From Oncomelania hupensis (Eukaryota; Mollusca; Gastropoda; Littorinimorpha; Pomatiopsidae), in contig CM072522.1 of the NCBI GenBank assembly GCA_036898135.1, forward strand, positions 14,312,399-14,376,398: a DNA stretch of 64,000 bases. Direction: 5' to 3'. Made by a program: the position numbers and the translations under genes. Shown in pieces: positions 33,256 to 43,003 of this stretch. Numbering within the stretch: position 1 is the stretch's first letter; each line of letters starts with the position of its first letter. Below the pieces are notes generated by a model. The model had not been told where the DNA came from. It saw only the letters and a list, made by a program, of their open reading frames with translations, and made no database searches.

Positions 33256-33889
33256 CTTGTCTTAATATGCCTGCCACAAAGAACGCTGGCAGTTCCACCT
33301 CTGTTTCACTGTCAGGCTCTGTCTTCACTTTAGATGACACTGGGTCATGTGGCTCCATCATGTCACTGTCAGGCTCTGTCTTCACTTTAGATGACACTGG
33401 GTCATGTGGCTCCATCATGTCACTGTCAGGCTCTGTCTTCACTTTAGATGACACTGGGTCATGTGGCTCCATCATGTCACTGTCAGGCTCTGTCTTCACT
33501 TTAGATGACACTGGGTCATGTGGCTCCATCATGTCACTGTCAGGCTCTGTCTTCACTTTAGATGACACTGGGTCATGTGGCTCCATCATGTCACTGTCAG
33601 GCTCTGTCTTCACTTTAGATGACACTGGGTCATGTGGCTCCATCATGTCACTGTCAGGCTCTGTCTTCACTTTAAACAACACTGGGTCATGTGACCCCAT
33701 CATGTCACTGTCAGGCTCTGTCTTCACTATAGACAACAAAGGGGCCATCAATGTCAGGCTCTGCTTTTTTTTAAAACTGGATTTCAGATGCCCGCTGCCC
33801 TCCTGGTTTTATACATATTTCATCGGTTGAATCACCCGGTGAATCTCCGTCATCATTCTGAGGAAAGTCCAGATGCTGCTTGGCTCTGC
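33256..33889 (-). CDS. Leader exon with eight VKTEP units, locus B
   Basis: The minus strand carries eight copies of the core VKTEPDS. The first is variant (ends GSHDPVLFK), the middle six are VKTEPDSDMMEPHDPVSSK and look identical at the DNA level (57 bp each), and the last runs into ETEVELPAFF. The exon ends at a strong donor AGACAAG|GTAAGT (33256), the same phase as the exon of locus A. Each unit holds a hydrophobic-K-x-E sumoylation consensus with acidic residues after it. Upstream, a TTTGCAG acceptor (exon from 33889) opens a different frame (RAKQHLDFPQNDDGDSPGD) that stops at a TAA beside eight A, so the exon has a frameshift relative to its units, or a later start. Given the decayed finger exon downstream, the locus is probably dead or encodes only the leader. 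Confidence 0.55.
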
Positions 33890-34089
33890 CTGCAAAGACA
33901 TGAATTCATATCAAACACAATTATATTTGTGGTCAGCAATTTTAAAGAAATGCCCAGAAACTGACACACAATTTTGCTGCCTAGGCAGAACCATTTATTT
34001 TATCTCCCAAACTGATAACGATATTGAGTCTACAGCTTCAATTATACACACATGACCGTATGCATGCATGCACACATGTTCATCTTGTT

Positions 34090-34565
34090 CCTATCCTATC
34101 CTATCCTATCCCATAACTCAAAGGTCGTTGGGGCACCACAGATGATCGTTTAAAAAGCGTATGCCATCTTTCTCTGTCCTCAGCAACCATCATGGCTTCA
34201 CTCAGTATCAAGCCAGTCTATTCTTGAATGTTGTCCTCCCGCCTCTTGTTCTGTCTCCCTCTTCTTCTGCCTCCTTGCACCGTGGCTTGCAGGATGGTCT
34301 TTACAAGGTCTGATGCTCTGGTGACGTGGTCATACCATCGGAGTTTCCGTTTCTTCACCACTGTTAGCAGGTCATCGTGTTGTCCAATGGCTTGTGTGAT
34401 GGTCTGTCGGACTTCGTCGTTGGTGATGTGTTGGGTATAGGAAATGCCCAGAAGTCTTCTATAGCCATGCTTTGTATTCTTTGTTGTAGATCTGCTGTGA
34501 GAGTCCATGCTTCGCAAGCCTATAGGTAGATGGAGATGACAAGGGAGCGCAGCAGCCTTATCTTT
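34090..34565 (-). mobile_element. Truncated LINE, (TATCC) family, copy 5
   Basis: TATCC tail, then the C-terminal frame on the minus strand (RKLRWYDHVTRASDLVKTIL), extending back into the YRRLLGISYTQHITNDEV segment. No RT core. Confidence 0.75.
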
Positions 34566-34639
34566 CATCTTGTTCAACCACTTTAATGACACATACATCC
34601 AAACAAGCATTACTGTATATATAAAGCTAAGGTCAAGGT

Positions 34640-36660
34640 AAATGTATCCCCCCCCCATAACCTTTTGGCCGTTGGGCAGGGTACCATTTGGGATCTCCCT
34701 TTTCTCTAGGCCAGCTTAATGAGGGCAGTGCCTATCTCCTCTCCCTCGCTGCTTTACCTTCCCTGGTTCTAAACAGACCCAGGTACCCGTTTCTTAGCTA
34801 GCCGGGTGAGCTGGGGTGTCCCGACATGCGCTTGTTTCAATCTTTCTGTGTCGTTTGGTGGTTGCCTTCCAAGCATGGTCACCCATCCAAGTACTAACCC
34901 TTCCTGATGTTGCTTAACAGGAAACATTGCTAGCATGGTCACCCATCCAAGTACTAACCCTTCCTGAGGTTGCTTAACAGGAAACATTGCTAGCATGGTC
35001 ACCCATCCAAGTACTAACCCTTCCTGAGGTTGCTTAACAGGAAACATTGCTAGCATGGTCACCCATCCCAGTACTAACCCTTCCTGAGGTTGCTTAACAG
35101 GAAACATTGCTAGCATGGTCACCCATCCCAGTACTAACCCTTCCTGATGTTGCTTAACAGGAAACATTGTTAGCATGGTCACCCATCCAAGTACTAACCC
35201 TTCCTGATGTTGCTTAACAGGAAACATTGCTAGCATGGTCACCCATCCAAGTACTAACCCTTCCTGAGGTTGCTTAACAGGAAACATTGCTAGCATGGTC
35301 ACCCATCCAAGTACTAACCCTTCCTGAGGTTGCTTAACAGGAAACATTGCTAGCATGGTCACCCATCCCAGTACTAACCCTTCCTGATGTTGCTTAACAT
35401 GAAACATTGTTAGCATGGTCACCCATCCAAGTACTAACCCTTCTTGATGTTGCTTAACATGAAACATTGTTAGCATGGTCACCCATCCAAGTACTAACCC
35501 TTCCTGATGTTGCTTAACAGGAAACATTGTTAGCATGGTCACCCATCCAAGTACTAACCCTTCCTGATGTTGCTTAACAGGAAACATTGTTAGCATGGTC
35601 ACCCATCCAAGTACTAACCCTTCCTGATGTTGCTTAACAGGAAACATTGTTAGCATGGTCACCCATCCAAGTACTAACCCTTCCTGATGTTGCTTAACAG
35701 GAAACAATGCTAGCATGGTCACCCATCCAAGTACTAACCCTTCCTGATGTTGCTTAACAGGAAACATTGTTAGCATGGTCACCCATCCAAGTACTAACCC
35801 TTCCTGATGTTGCTTAACAGGAAACATTGTTAGCATGGTCACCCATCCAAGTACTAACCCTTCCTGACGTTACTTAACAGGAAACATTGTTAGCATGGTC
35901 ACCCATCCAAGTACTAACCCTTCCTGACGTTACTTAACAGGAAACATTGTTAGCATGGTCACCCATCCAAGTACTAACCCTTCCTGACGTTACTTAACAG
36001 GAAACATTGCTAGCATGGTCACCCATCCAAGTACTAACCCTTCCTGACGTTACTTAACAGGAAACATTGCTAGCATGGTCAGCCATCCAAGTACTAACCC
36101 TTCCTGACGTTACTTAACAGGAAACATTGTTAGCATGGTCAGCCATCCAAGTACTAACCCTTCCTGACGTTACTTAACAGGAAACATTGTTAGCATGGTC
36201 ACCCATCCAAGTACTAACCCTTCCTGACGTTACTTAACAGGAAACATTGCTAGCATGGTCACCCATCCAAGTACTAACCCTTCCTGACGTTACTTAACAG
36301 GAAACATTGCTAGCATGGTCACCCATCCAAGTACTAACCCTTCCTGACGTTACTTAACAGGAAACATTGCTAGCATGGTCACCCATCCAAGTACTAACCC
36401 TTCCTGACGTTGCTTAACAGGAAACATTGTTAGCATGGTCACCCATCCAAGTACTAACCCTTCCTGACGTTGCTTAACAGGAAACATTGCTAGCATGGTC
36501 ACCCATCCAAGTACTAACCCCTCCTGACGTTGCTTAACAGGAAACATTGTTAGCATGGTCACCCATCCAAGTACTAACCCTTCCTGATGTTGCTTAACAG
36601 GAAACATTGCTAGCGTGTGCCCAGACCACTGCACTGCTGTGCTACCCTGTATATACAACA
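34640..36660 (-). mobile_element. 5S-rRNA-derived SINE carrying an internal tandem expansion
   Basis: On the minus strand the element starts near 36655 with a 5S-like 5' part (GGTAGCACAGCAGTGCAGTG, then TCTGGGCACACGC) and runs into GTTAAGCAACATCAGG and GGTTAGTACTTGGATGGGTG. The latter is the highly conserved box C part of 5S rRNA, and GTTAAGCAAC resembles its box A region. A non-5S body follows at 34860-34640 (CCCAGCTCACCCGGCTAGC, GAAACGGGTACCTGGGT). This is the structure of a 5S-derived (SINE3-type) retroposon, interrupted by 29 copies of one internal segment. Confidence 0.7.
34861..36614 (-). repeat. 60-bp minisatellite, 29 units, made of 5S rRNA promoter sequence
   Basis: 29 consecutive 60-bp units in perfect register. 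Each contains, on the minus strand, GTTAAGCAACATCAGG and GGTTAGTACTTGGATGGGTG. Variants come in blocks: GATGT/GAGGT units in the first half, GACGTTAC units at about 35821-36361, GACGTTGC units near the end. That pattern is expected from local unequal exchange. Because 60 is divisible by three, a minus-strand frame (34769-35842) repeats a 20-residue unit; I do not regard it as a gene. Confidence 0.93.
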
Positions 36661-36762
36661 TGCTGTTAAATCCACAAATGTTGTGTAACAAGGCGTGCAA
36701 CTGTGTGGCTTGCTGGATCAGCTATGATGTATGTGTGTTGGTGTGTGTGTGTGGGAGAGAAA

Positions 36763-36768
<6 letters not shown>

Positions 36769-36841
<73 letters not shown>
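36769..36841. repeat. (GA)n microsatellite
   Basis: About 70 bp of GA dinucleotide, preceded by a GT-rich stretch. Confidence 0.95.
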
Positions 36842-36844
<3 letters not shown>

Positions 36845-37408
36845 AAGGGGATAGTTGCTTTGGTGTGTGAGGTGAAGCGCTGTAATAAGGCGTGTTGAAA
36901 AAATGTTTACGAGAGCGATGTGGATGAAAGTGGAGGTTTGTGTTGCATTAATGTATATGATTCTGAAATGTGATTCTGTGCCTGTTGAATTCCTTTGGCA
37001 CGGCCCCTCAGAAGCTCTGGTTAAGGATGGAGATAAAAATAGACTGCCTGCCCACTGCCGCCCCGTCCCACCACTCCCATGCCCCTCAGTTCCCCTTTCT
37101 TTCTGGGGACTCCTTGCATTTCAGGCAGTGTAGGCCACCACCATCAGACCTCTTTCAACACTATCCCAGCACCACATGCAGCACACATCCAACAACATTC
37201 AAGTCAACTATAAAGTGTTTGGCTACTCCCACACACAAGTTTTTTTTAAAAATTCGAATGAAATGCTCTATAAGGTTCAGTCCAACAATACCTAACAAAC
37301 AGCACGTTTACATTTTAAAGATTTGATACTAATATGAATTAAGCCTCACAGAATTCTAGAACCTTCTAAACAGGTTAAAAAAAAGGAAAGGAACTGATAC
37401 ACACAAAA
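36842..37408. other. No gene seen
   Basis: No exon or repeat family recognised. Confidence 0.35.
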
Positions 37409-37410
37409 TA

Positions 37411-37836
37411 CACTACTCAAAATAATTGAAGGGCCACTCTCATATTTCATTTAGTTTAATTATTTGTTGCTGCTATCAATAATATCGCTTATATTGCTTA
37501 TTTCAAAACTTATCCTGTACAGTAACATTCAAGACAATCTTATTCTGACAAGTAATCACATGTGTGAGTTTTGAACTTTCTGCACTAAGTTGAAAAACAT
37601 ACCCAATTTTTACAAAAAAATGACCCTAATTTACTGTTGTCTTGCTAATAAAGCAAAATTTTCAACATTACAAAGTGATTTGCATGCGAAAGGCTTGCAT
37701 ATTCTGAGTTCAGTTCAACAATCAGGCGCTTTTTTCTGGGTATAAATGGCAGCGCTTTTGCTGCTTTTCTAACCATGCATCTGATTTAAAGAGAGACCAA
37801 TTTGTCCAAGTGGCCCTTGTATTATTTTGAGTAGTA
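37411..37836. mobile_element. Tc1/mariner-like MITE, 426 bp
   Basis: Terminal inverted repeats of about 28 bp with three mismatches: CACTACTCAAAATAATTGAA plus GGGCCACT on the left, and on the right, read inward, TACTACTCAAAATAATACAA plus GGGCCACT. TA dinucleotides flank both ends (37409-37410, 37837-37838), the Tc1/mariner target duplication. There is no transposase frame, so it is non-autonomous. Confidence 0.8.
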
Positions 37837-37838
37837 TA

Positions 37839-38405
37839 CTATAACATAAAGAGGAGAATCTCAAACAAACACTGTCTTGTTCAACATAATACTTTTTTTT
37901 TTAATTCTTCTTTCAGAATCACTCAAAAATCACAACGCTGAGACTGATGAGCTAGCTAACTAAACACACAAACTGAATCAGGCAAAGTTGAGAAATGCTG
38001 CTACACAAAGCAAAAATGATGAGAGAAAATGAATGCTTATAGTCTTCTCCACACCGGCTCAATGCCTATGTGAGCAGCACTGTTTAGTGCCTCCACAGTT
38101 TGCTTGCTGCGGGCTATTTATAGCTTGCCTGCACCCTCCCTTCCAGTGAAAGGAAAGGACAGGAGGTATCGGCGAAGCTATTTATAGCTAGCCTGGCTGA
38201 CCTAACCTCAAAACTAAAAAGCTCTGGGTGAGTCAGTGTGTCTCTGTTATCACGATACCATTGAAAGATTCTGGGACCAACACTCCCAGCGCTCTGGCTA
38301 TCCAAGATCAAAGCAGGCTATTTTTAGGGATCAAGCAGCGTGGGTAAATGCCATCAAATGAAGCACAACCTGTATGCTGTGTTTGTGGTCATAAAAATGT
38401 CTTGT
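37839..38405. other. No gene; three MEF2-like motifs
   Basis: CTATTTATAG at 38114-38123 and 38178-38187, and CTATTTTTAG at 38318-38327, match the MEF2 consensus CTA(A/T)4TAG. All are on the same strand within 215 bp, and the first two are followed by C(T)(T/A)GCCTG. This may be a small regulatory region or just an old repeat. No linked exon was recognised. Confidence 0.3.
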
Positions 38406-38715
38406 TGTTACGGTTGAGACGCATGCGATAGATCCAATCATTTTGTTTTGCAAAGCATGCAATAACAGAGTGTATTTACCTTTAATTTGAGTTTGCGCTG
38501 TTGCTAGAAGAATCTTTGTATTATGTTGATCATTTCCGTCAGTCGATATTGTTGAGAATTTTCTGGAATGACTTCTTTACTACTGACTGAAGCTTCGAGA
38601 TAGATCTGGTAATAGCTAAGCAACTCTTCTAACCTAAAGTAAGTTTTATGATGTAAGATAGTGCATAGTTCTGGTGATGAGTTTTATTTTGATTGGGTGT
38701 TATTGCGTCTCGATT
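38406..38715 (+). mobile_element. Old solo LTR fragment of the Gmr1-like family
   Basis: Begins TGTTACG and follows the LTR of the element at 17200 block by block (GATAGATC(C/T)AATC, TTTGCAAAG, GTATTTACCTTTAATTTGAG, GTCGATATTGTTG) with many substitutions. It fades out near 38715, about half way through the LTR. The divergence contrasts with the identical LTR pair at 17-22 kb. Confidence 0.75.
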
Positions 38716-39270
38716 GCATCTTGGTCAAACAACGCTTCAGAGGCAAGTTCTTGCAAATCTGGCATCAGGATGTATTTGATCATAATAGTTTATTAATACA
38801 TGTTTTACGTATAGAACTTTTAAGAGTACCTTCTGTTTCGGGGATCATTTACTTTTCTTGTAACCTTTATCGAGAAGAAACTTATTGAAATTTAGGCTAC
38901 CAATTTAATCACAAACTACCAATTCAATCACTAAGATATTTGAATATCCAGAGAGAAAACAGACTGTGTACTCTGTGTGATTTGGACGAACTAGGTGATG
39001 AATTTCATTATCTGTTTAGATGTATACATCCTGTACTGATTGTTAACAGACTTTCTTTAGTGCCTCAATATTTCAGGGATCACCCAAATGCCTAACAACT
39101 TAATATCAATATGTTAATTTTTGTATGTGCAATATTCTTGTACACTGTCACTGCCATACTTGTTTACTACTGTATGCTTTTTTTTGTATCCGCATCCTCT
39201 TTTGGCTATAGCCGTATAGGGCTCACCCAGCTATGAGCCTTATTTAATACTGTCTGATGATGGTGTTGTA
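38716..39270 (+). mobile_element. LINE C-terminal remnant with CxxC...HxxxxC motif
   Basis: A plus-strand frame at about 38953-39095 reads RLCTLCDLDELGDEFHYLF followed by RC and FRDHPNA before a stop. This Cys/His module at the end of LINE polyproteins is common in invertebrates. An AT-rich 3' UTR and a short A run near 39272 follow. It abuts the old LTR fragment. Confidence 0.6.
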
Positions 39271-39542
39271 TGAAAAAAAAGGACAAAGTTCCAAACTTAT
39301 TAATGTTTATGTAAAATGGTTTTTGGGGTGTGGAGTTTTGAGGACCGGTTGAGAGCCAGAATCACTGACCTATATTTTATAGTATCCCTGGCCAGAATCG
39401 ACTGTCAGTGTGAAGCATAGTCTTGTGGATTACCTCCCTTCCTTGCGTGTATTCCCCTTTCACCCCCCACTCCTACCCCCCGCCCCCTTCCCTCCTCATC
39501 CATCCAATCCCTTGTCGGCACACATTCCCAAATAATCCTTAC

Positions 39543-39812
39543 CGTCAGCAAAGTGTTTTGAACAGATGATCTTCCATCCCAGAGTTTGTCGTTAATATTT
39601 TCTCTGCCGATTGCTTCTACCCAAAGATAACTGGGTTCCTCGCTCAGAATTCTCGTCTCTTCTGATCCCTGGTTCAGGATGATCTTTCGCACGGAATAAA
39701 ATCAAAGCAATTTTCCGTCTCGCCCGTTATTTCGTGGGCCATTTCCACATCCTCTGACCGCACGACAAGTTTTTTTTTTTTTAATGTATTCCTCAACACT
39801 TGCTTTTTTCAT
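39543..39812 (-). pseudogene. THAP-domain exon, disrupted
   Basis: From an ATG at 39812 the minus strand reads a basic leader and the first ligand pair (TCRAVRGCGN). A TGA follows at 39704-39702. The same frame resumes with FYSV, ILNQGSEETRILSEE and LWVEAIGRENIND. The second ligand pair (ICSKHFADGKD) is present but in another frame, so about one base has been lost near 39575. A donor-like GACG|GTAAGG closes the exon. The order C-x4-C, FY..P-like, Trp, C-x2-H is that of a THAP domain, of a different subfamily from the intact one at 5244-6067. The stop plus frameshift indicate a pseudogene. Confidence 0.65.
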
Positions 39813-39821
39813 TTGAGAAGC

Positions 39822-39893
39822 AAGATGGCCGCCGCCGGCCCCTGAATATAAAAATAATCCTAGTCGGTGCCCAGCTCTCGATGACGTCACGTG
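39822..39893 (-). promoter_or_regulatory. CpG-rich promoter-like block upstream of the THAP relic
   Basis: AAGATGGCCGCC (39822-39833) matches a YY1-type site. TGACGTCA (39882-39889), a full CRE, overlaps CACGTG (39888-39893), an E-box. They sit 10-80 bp upstream of the THAP-relic ATG, the arrangement of a TATA-less animal promoter. Activity is inference. Confidence 0.45.
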
Positions 39894-40000
39894 GAAAGGT
39901 GGAGGATGGGTGGTGGGAACTCAACTTTAAAAAAATATTTAGAATAAACATGTTTCTATGACAAGCAAAGTGAGAAAGTATATAAGACTGTGCAGTGTAC

Positions 40001-40078
40001 TATGGAAAGCGGAAAGCGTCAAATGCGCGTGCAATTGCACGTGAAAATGCACGTGAATTTAGTTTTCCGCTTTCCATA
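40001..40078. repeat. 78-bp perfect-arm hairpin
   Basis: TATGGAAAGCGGAAA (40001-40015) pairs perfectly with TTTCCGCTTTCCATA (40064-40078). The loop holds TGCACGTGAA twice plus GCAATTGC. It may be a tiny MITE or a structured non-coding sequence. Confidence 0.6.
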
Positions 40079-40097
40079 CTAAACACATGCTGTCAAT

Positions 40098-40870
40098 CCT
40101 ATATCCTATCCTCTAACTCGAAAGTCTTTGGGGCACCACAGATGATCGATTAACCAGGCAGCGTACTCCATCTTTCTCTGTCCTCAGCAACCCTCATGGC
40201 TTCGCTCAATGTCAAGCCAGTCCATTCTCGAATGTTGTCCTTCCACTTCTTTTTCTGTCTCCCTGTTCCTCTGCCCCCTTGCACCGTGCATTGCAGGATG
40301 GTCTTTGCAAGACCTGATGCTCTGGTGACGTAGCCATACCAACGGAGTTTCCGTTTCTTCACCACCAGATTGGGCTTCAACCTTGTCAGAGTATCAGCTG
40401 TTTGTGCAATCCTGGAGAGGACTTTCTGTCGAAACTCGTTGTCTCATAAAATGGCTCCTTAATATTAGAAGCTATGCACTGTGTTGAGTGATTGGCCTTG
40501 GGCTTTGATGTCTGTGTTTATGCCATTGGTGTTGTTGGTCATCATTTTGTTCTTCTTTGCACTTATTTTTTACTCCAAATTCTCTGGAGATGGTGTCAAG
40601 CCTCTGTACCAGCTGTTCAAGGTCTTGTTCTTCTCCAGCCAATCCATCAATGTCATCCGCAAAACAGAGGTTAGAGATTGCTTTACCCCTTATGCTGACT
40701 GTGCCTTCGTGATCTGCAAGGGCATCTGACATGATGCGCTCTAGGAAGATGTTGAAGAGTGTTGGAGAGAGTAGGCATCCTTGACGCACGCCGATTGTTG
40801 CTCCGAACCAGTTCTCGATGGCGCTGTTGTGGAGGACTGCGCTGCATGGTAGCCTTGTCATACAGGTTTT
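40098..40870 (-). mobile_element. LINE, (TATCC) family, copy 6
   Basis: A rearranged copy. The tail and C-terminal frame (40150-40380) are followed by a jump over the thumb region to CFADDIDGLAGEEQDL and GVRQGCLLSPTLFNIFLERI (40472-40861). About 380 bp present in copy 4 is missing. Inactive. Confidence 0.8.
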
Positions 40871-40889
40871 TGATGGTAGTGTTGTATCT

Positions 40890-41100
40890 CAGTTTTCTCT
40901 AACGAAGAAAAATAAAACCATGGAATGATCGGCTACTATCTGAACCATCTGCAAGCAAAAAGGTAATAAAATTAAAATTGGTTCAGTCACTTTTGAGATA
41001 CAGAGCAAACCATGTTTAGAAAAATATTTACCAACAGCAACCTTGACCTTTGCGAAAGTGTAAAGGACTAAATACATTGACCTATATTCACTATAGTAAT
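40890..41100. repeat. Interspersed repeat, family C copy 2 (partial)
   Basis: Shares ATCTGCAAGCAAAA and AACCTTGACCTTTG(C)GAAAGT with 31060-31560; the second half of the repeat is missing. Confidence 0.5.
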
Positions 41101-42096
41101 GTAGTATCCATGACTAAATATGAATATCTACAGAAATGTAAGGTCTATGATCAAACCAGACAATGGATCGATCGTAACCGTACATGATGGACGAGTTCCT
41201 TCCCTTGTAGTTCATTCTAGCCCAAGTCAGATATCTGAAACTAAAACAATATTTCCTACAATCACTTTAAACAATAATCTGTGATTTGACCCTCATGAGA
41301 AACATTCTATGCAAAAATCCTACAAATCAACTATAATAGTTTGTTTTGTTGTGTGTGGTTTTGTCTTCGTCTCAAAAACACTGAAAATGTGTTCGGCGTG
41401 ACAATTATGATTCGTCCTGCATTAACTAAGAGAGATAACTCTAGCAGAAGCAACGCGAAATGTTGCGCTTTGTATGTACCATGTACTATAGCGATATTCA
41501 TACTCTCGTACGATTCCCAAGATACTGACATTCCCATAAAGCGGACGTTTGCAAAATAATATTTTCGGCATACCATAGGATACATCTTTTTAGTCTTCAT
41601 GAAGGTCACTGCGGTAGGCTGTTTCATCGGTGATAAAATATGACAGCTTACAGGTAACTGCACTTGGTGGCATTGTGGCCCTGTGGGGTAATGCATGTTT
41701 ATCCGCTGCTTGCAAACCTGCATCTAACTATTGAAAGAATTATCTACAGCTGCCAAATGAATCAACCTATTGATTGTGGCTGCCCAACCCAAGAAGAAGA
41801 CCCGACTCAATCTGTTTCTGTAACCGGAAGTAGAAAGATAAAATAAGTGATAATGATAGTAAAAAATAAAGAAATAATTTTTTTTAAAGATAATAATAGG
41901 TGCTAAAATAAATAGTTCAATAAAACGCTAACGAGAATACGACGGAATATTAACTTGATTCTTTTATTACATAGGAACCCGGCGATTTATCCACACTGCG
42001 CCACGAGGTCACCCTGCTACTAATTAAACAACTACAATAAGGCCTATCTTGGTGATATAGTAATTTGACGGAGCATGCTCTCATATATCCCGTCAA
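41101..42096. other. No gene; possible tRNA-like SINE scraps
   Basis: At 41985-42045 the minus strand reads GACCTCGTGGCGCAGTGTGG, like the 5' end of a tRNA, and GCCGGGTTCC follows too closely for an intact tRNA. At 41667 TGGCATTGTGGCCCTGTGGGG is A-box-like. Otherwise nothing. Confidence 0.35.
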
Positions 42097-42180
42097 CTAG
42101 AGGGCAAAAAGTGGACAGCCTATGATGCCAGCTATACTATACTATGCTATGCTATACTATACTGTACTATACTAAATACA
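42097..42180. repeat. Repeat with (CTATA)n tail, copy 2
   Basis: CTAGAGGGCAAAAAG, then ACAGCC and a run of CTATACTATACTATG. Second copy of the unit at 17032-17112. Confidence 0.5.
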
Positions 42181-42574
42181 ACACTACCAAGAAGGTTACA
42201 ACTTTTGAAAATGCTGATTGATTTTTAGATATATGTATATCTAGAAATACATATGAATGGCTTGCCACCTTGTATTATTTTAAAAATGCATGGACAGTTT
42301 GTTTTTTTTTGTTTTGTTTTGTTTTGTTTTGTTCCTACAGGATGTATGTGCGTGCATGGTTTTGTGTTTTAGTGGGTGCATGTAGTTCAACCATGAAACT
42401 GGTTATGAAAACTCACAGAAGGGAAAACTACCTCCCCTGCCCTCCCCCTTCCCCACCCCTCCCCCCCGTTTTCTCCCCCCTTCCCCACCCAAAAAAAAAC
42501 AAAAAACAACAACAACAACAAAAAAAGCGAACGTAACAACGAACTAATAATACCGATCCCCGCAAGGGACGAAC

Positions 42575-42900
42575 GTATGTGACTTAGGTACGAGACAAGT
42601 GAGGTCACAGAGTTTTCTCCGGGTACTCTGGTTTCCTCCCTCCCTTCCATAATGTTATTGGATGCAGTCAATATAAACATTTCAAAAATAACAATTTGAT
42701 TTCCTTTCCGTCTTCTAATAGTGATCTCTTTGCCTTCTACACCACATGTTTGAGTGATAAATGTGTGAGTTTTTTTTTTTTTTTTGGTGTGTGAGTGGGT
42801 GATACATGTGAGCGTGTATGTCGGTACAGGTCGCCGCTCTTTCAGCCTGATGGGTGATTTGGGGGAAAGAGAGAGAGAGAGCACAGCAGAATTGACAGGT
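42575..42900 (+). mobile_element. SINE family B, headless copy
   Basis: Carries TTTTCTCCGGGTACTCTGGT, then ATTGGATGCAGTCAATATAA, TTCTACACCACATGTTTGAG and CGGTACAGGTCGCCGC. The same series is on the minus strand at 54945-55240, where a tRNA-like head is present, and on the plus strand at the right window edge. Confidence 0.6.
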
Positions 42901-42940
42901 TATAATTTTAGGCACATATGGAGTGATATTCAGGAAGCAA

Positions 42941-43003
42941 TTACATTACATTACATAATTGTTGCTTTAGGTCCAGCGGACTCTTCCGACCCCCGATCCG
43001 CAT
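42941..43003 (-). mobile_element. Element A fragment with TTACA tail
   Basis: Only the tail and the first 40 bp remain before a second copy with a TGATT tail takes over. Confidence 0.7.

Noticed and set aside
33213..33830. Plus-strand 205-codon repeat protein
   Set aside because: It is the antisense of the VKTEP array. The minus strand has the donor site and paralogy to 15326-15544, so it is preferred.
34872..34930. Functional 5S rRNA gene
   Set aside because: Only part of the internal region matches; the 5' and 3' ends needed for helix I are missing or highly diverged, so no functional 5S RNA is expected.
34769..35842. 357-codon minus-strand frame of repeated 20-residue units
   Set aside because: It is a by-product of the 60-bp (3 x 20) tandem array of 5S-derived sequence; it has no splice or start context, and neighbouring units break it.
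41985..42045. tRNA gene on the minus strand (GACCTCGTGGCGCAG)
   Set aside because: The distance from the A-box-like to the B-box-like part is far too short and no cloverleaf can form; it is a SINE scrap at best.
42387..42884. 165-codon minus-strand frame
   Set aside because: Leucine/phenylalanine and glycine tracts arise from antisense poly-purine and C-rich runs, and it overlaps a SINE copy.
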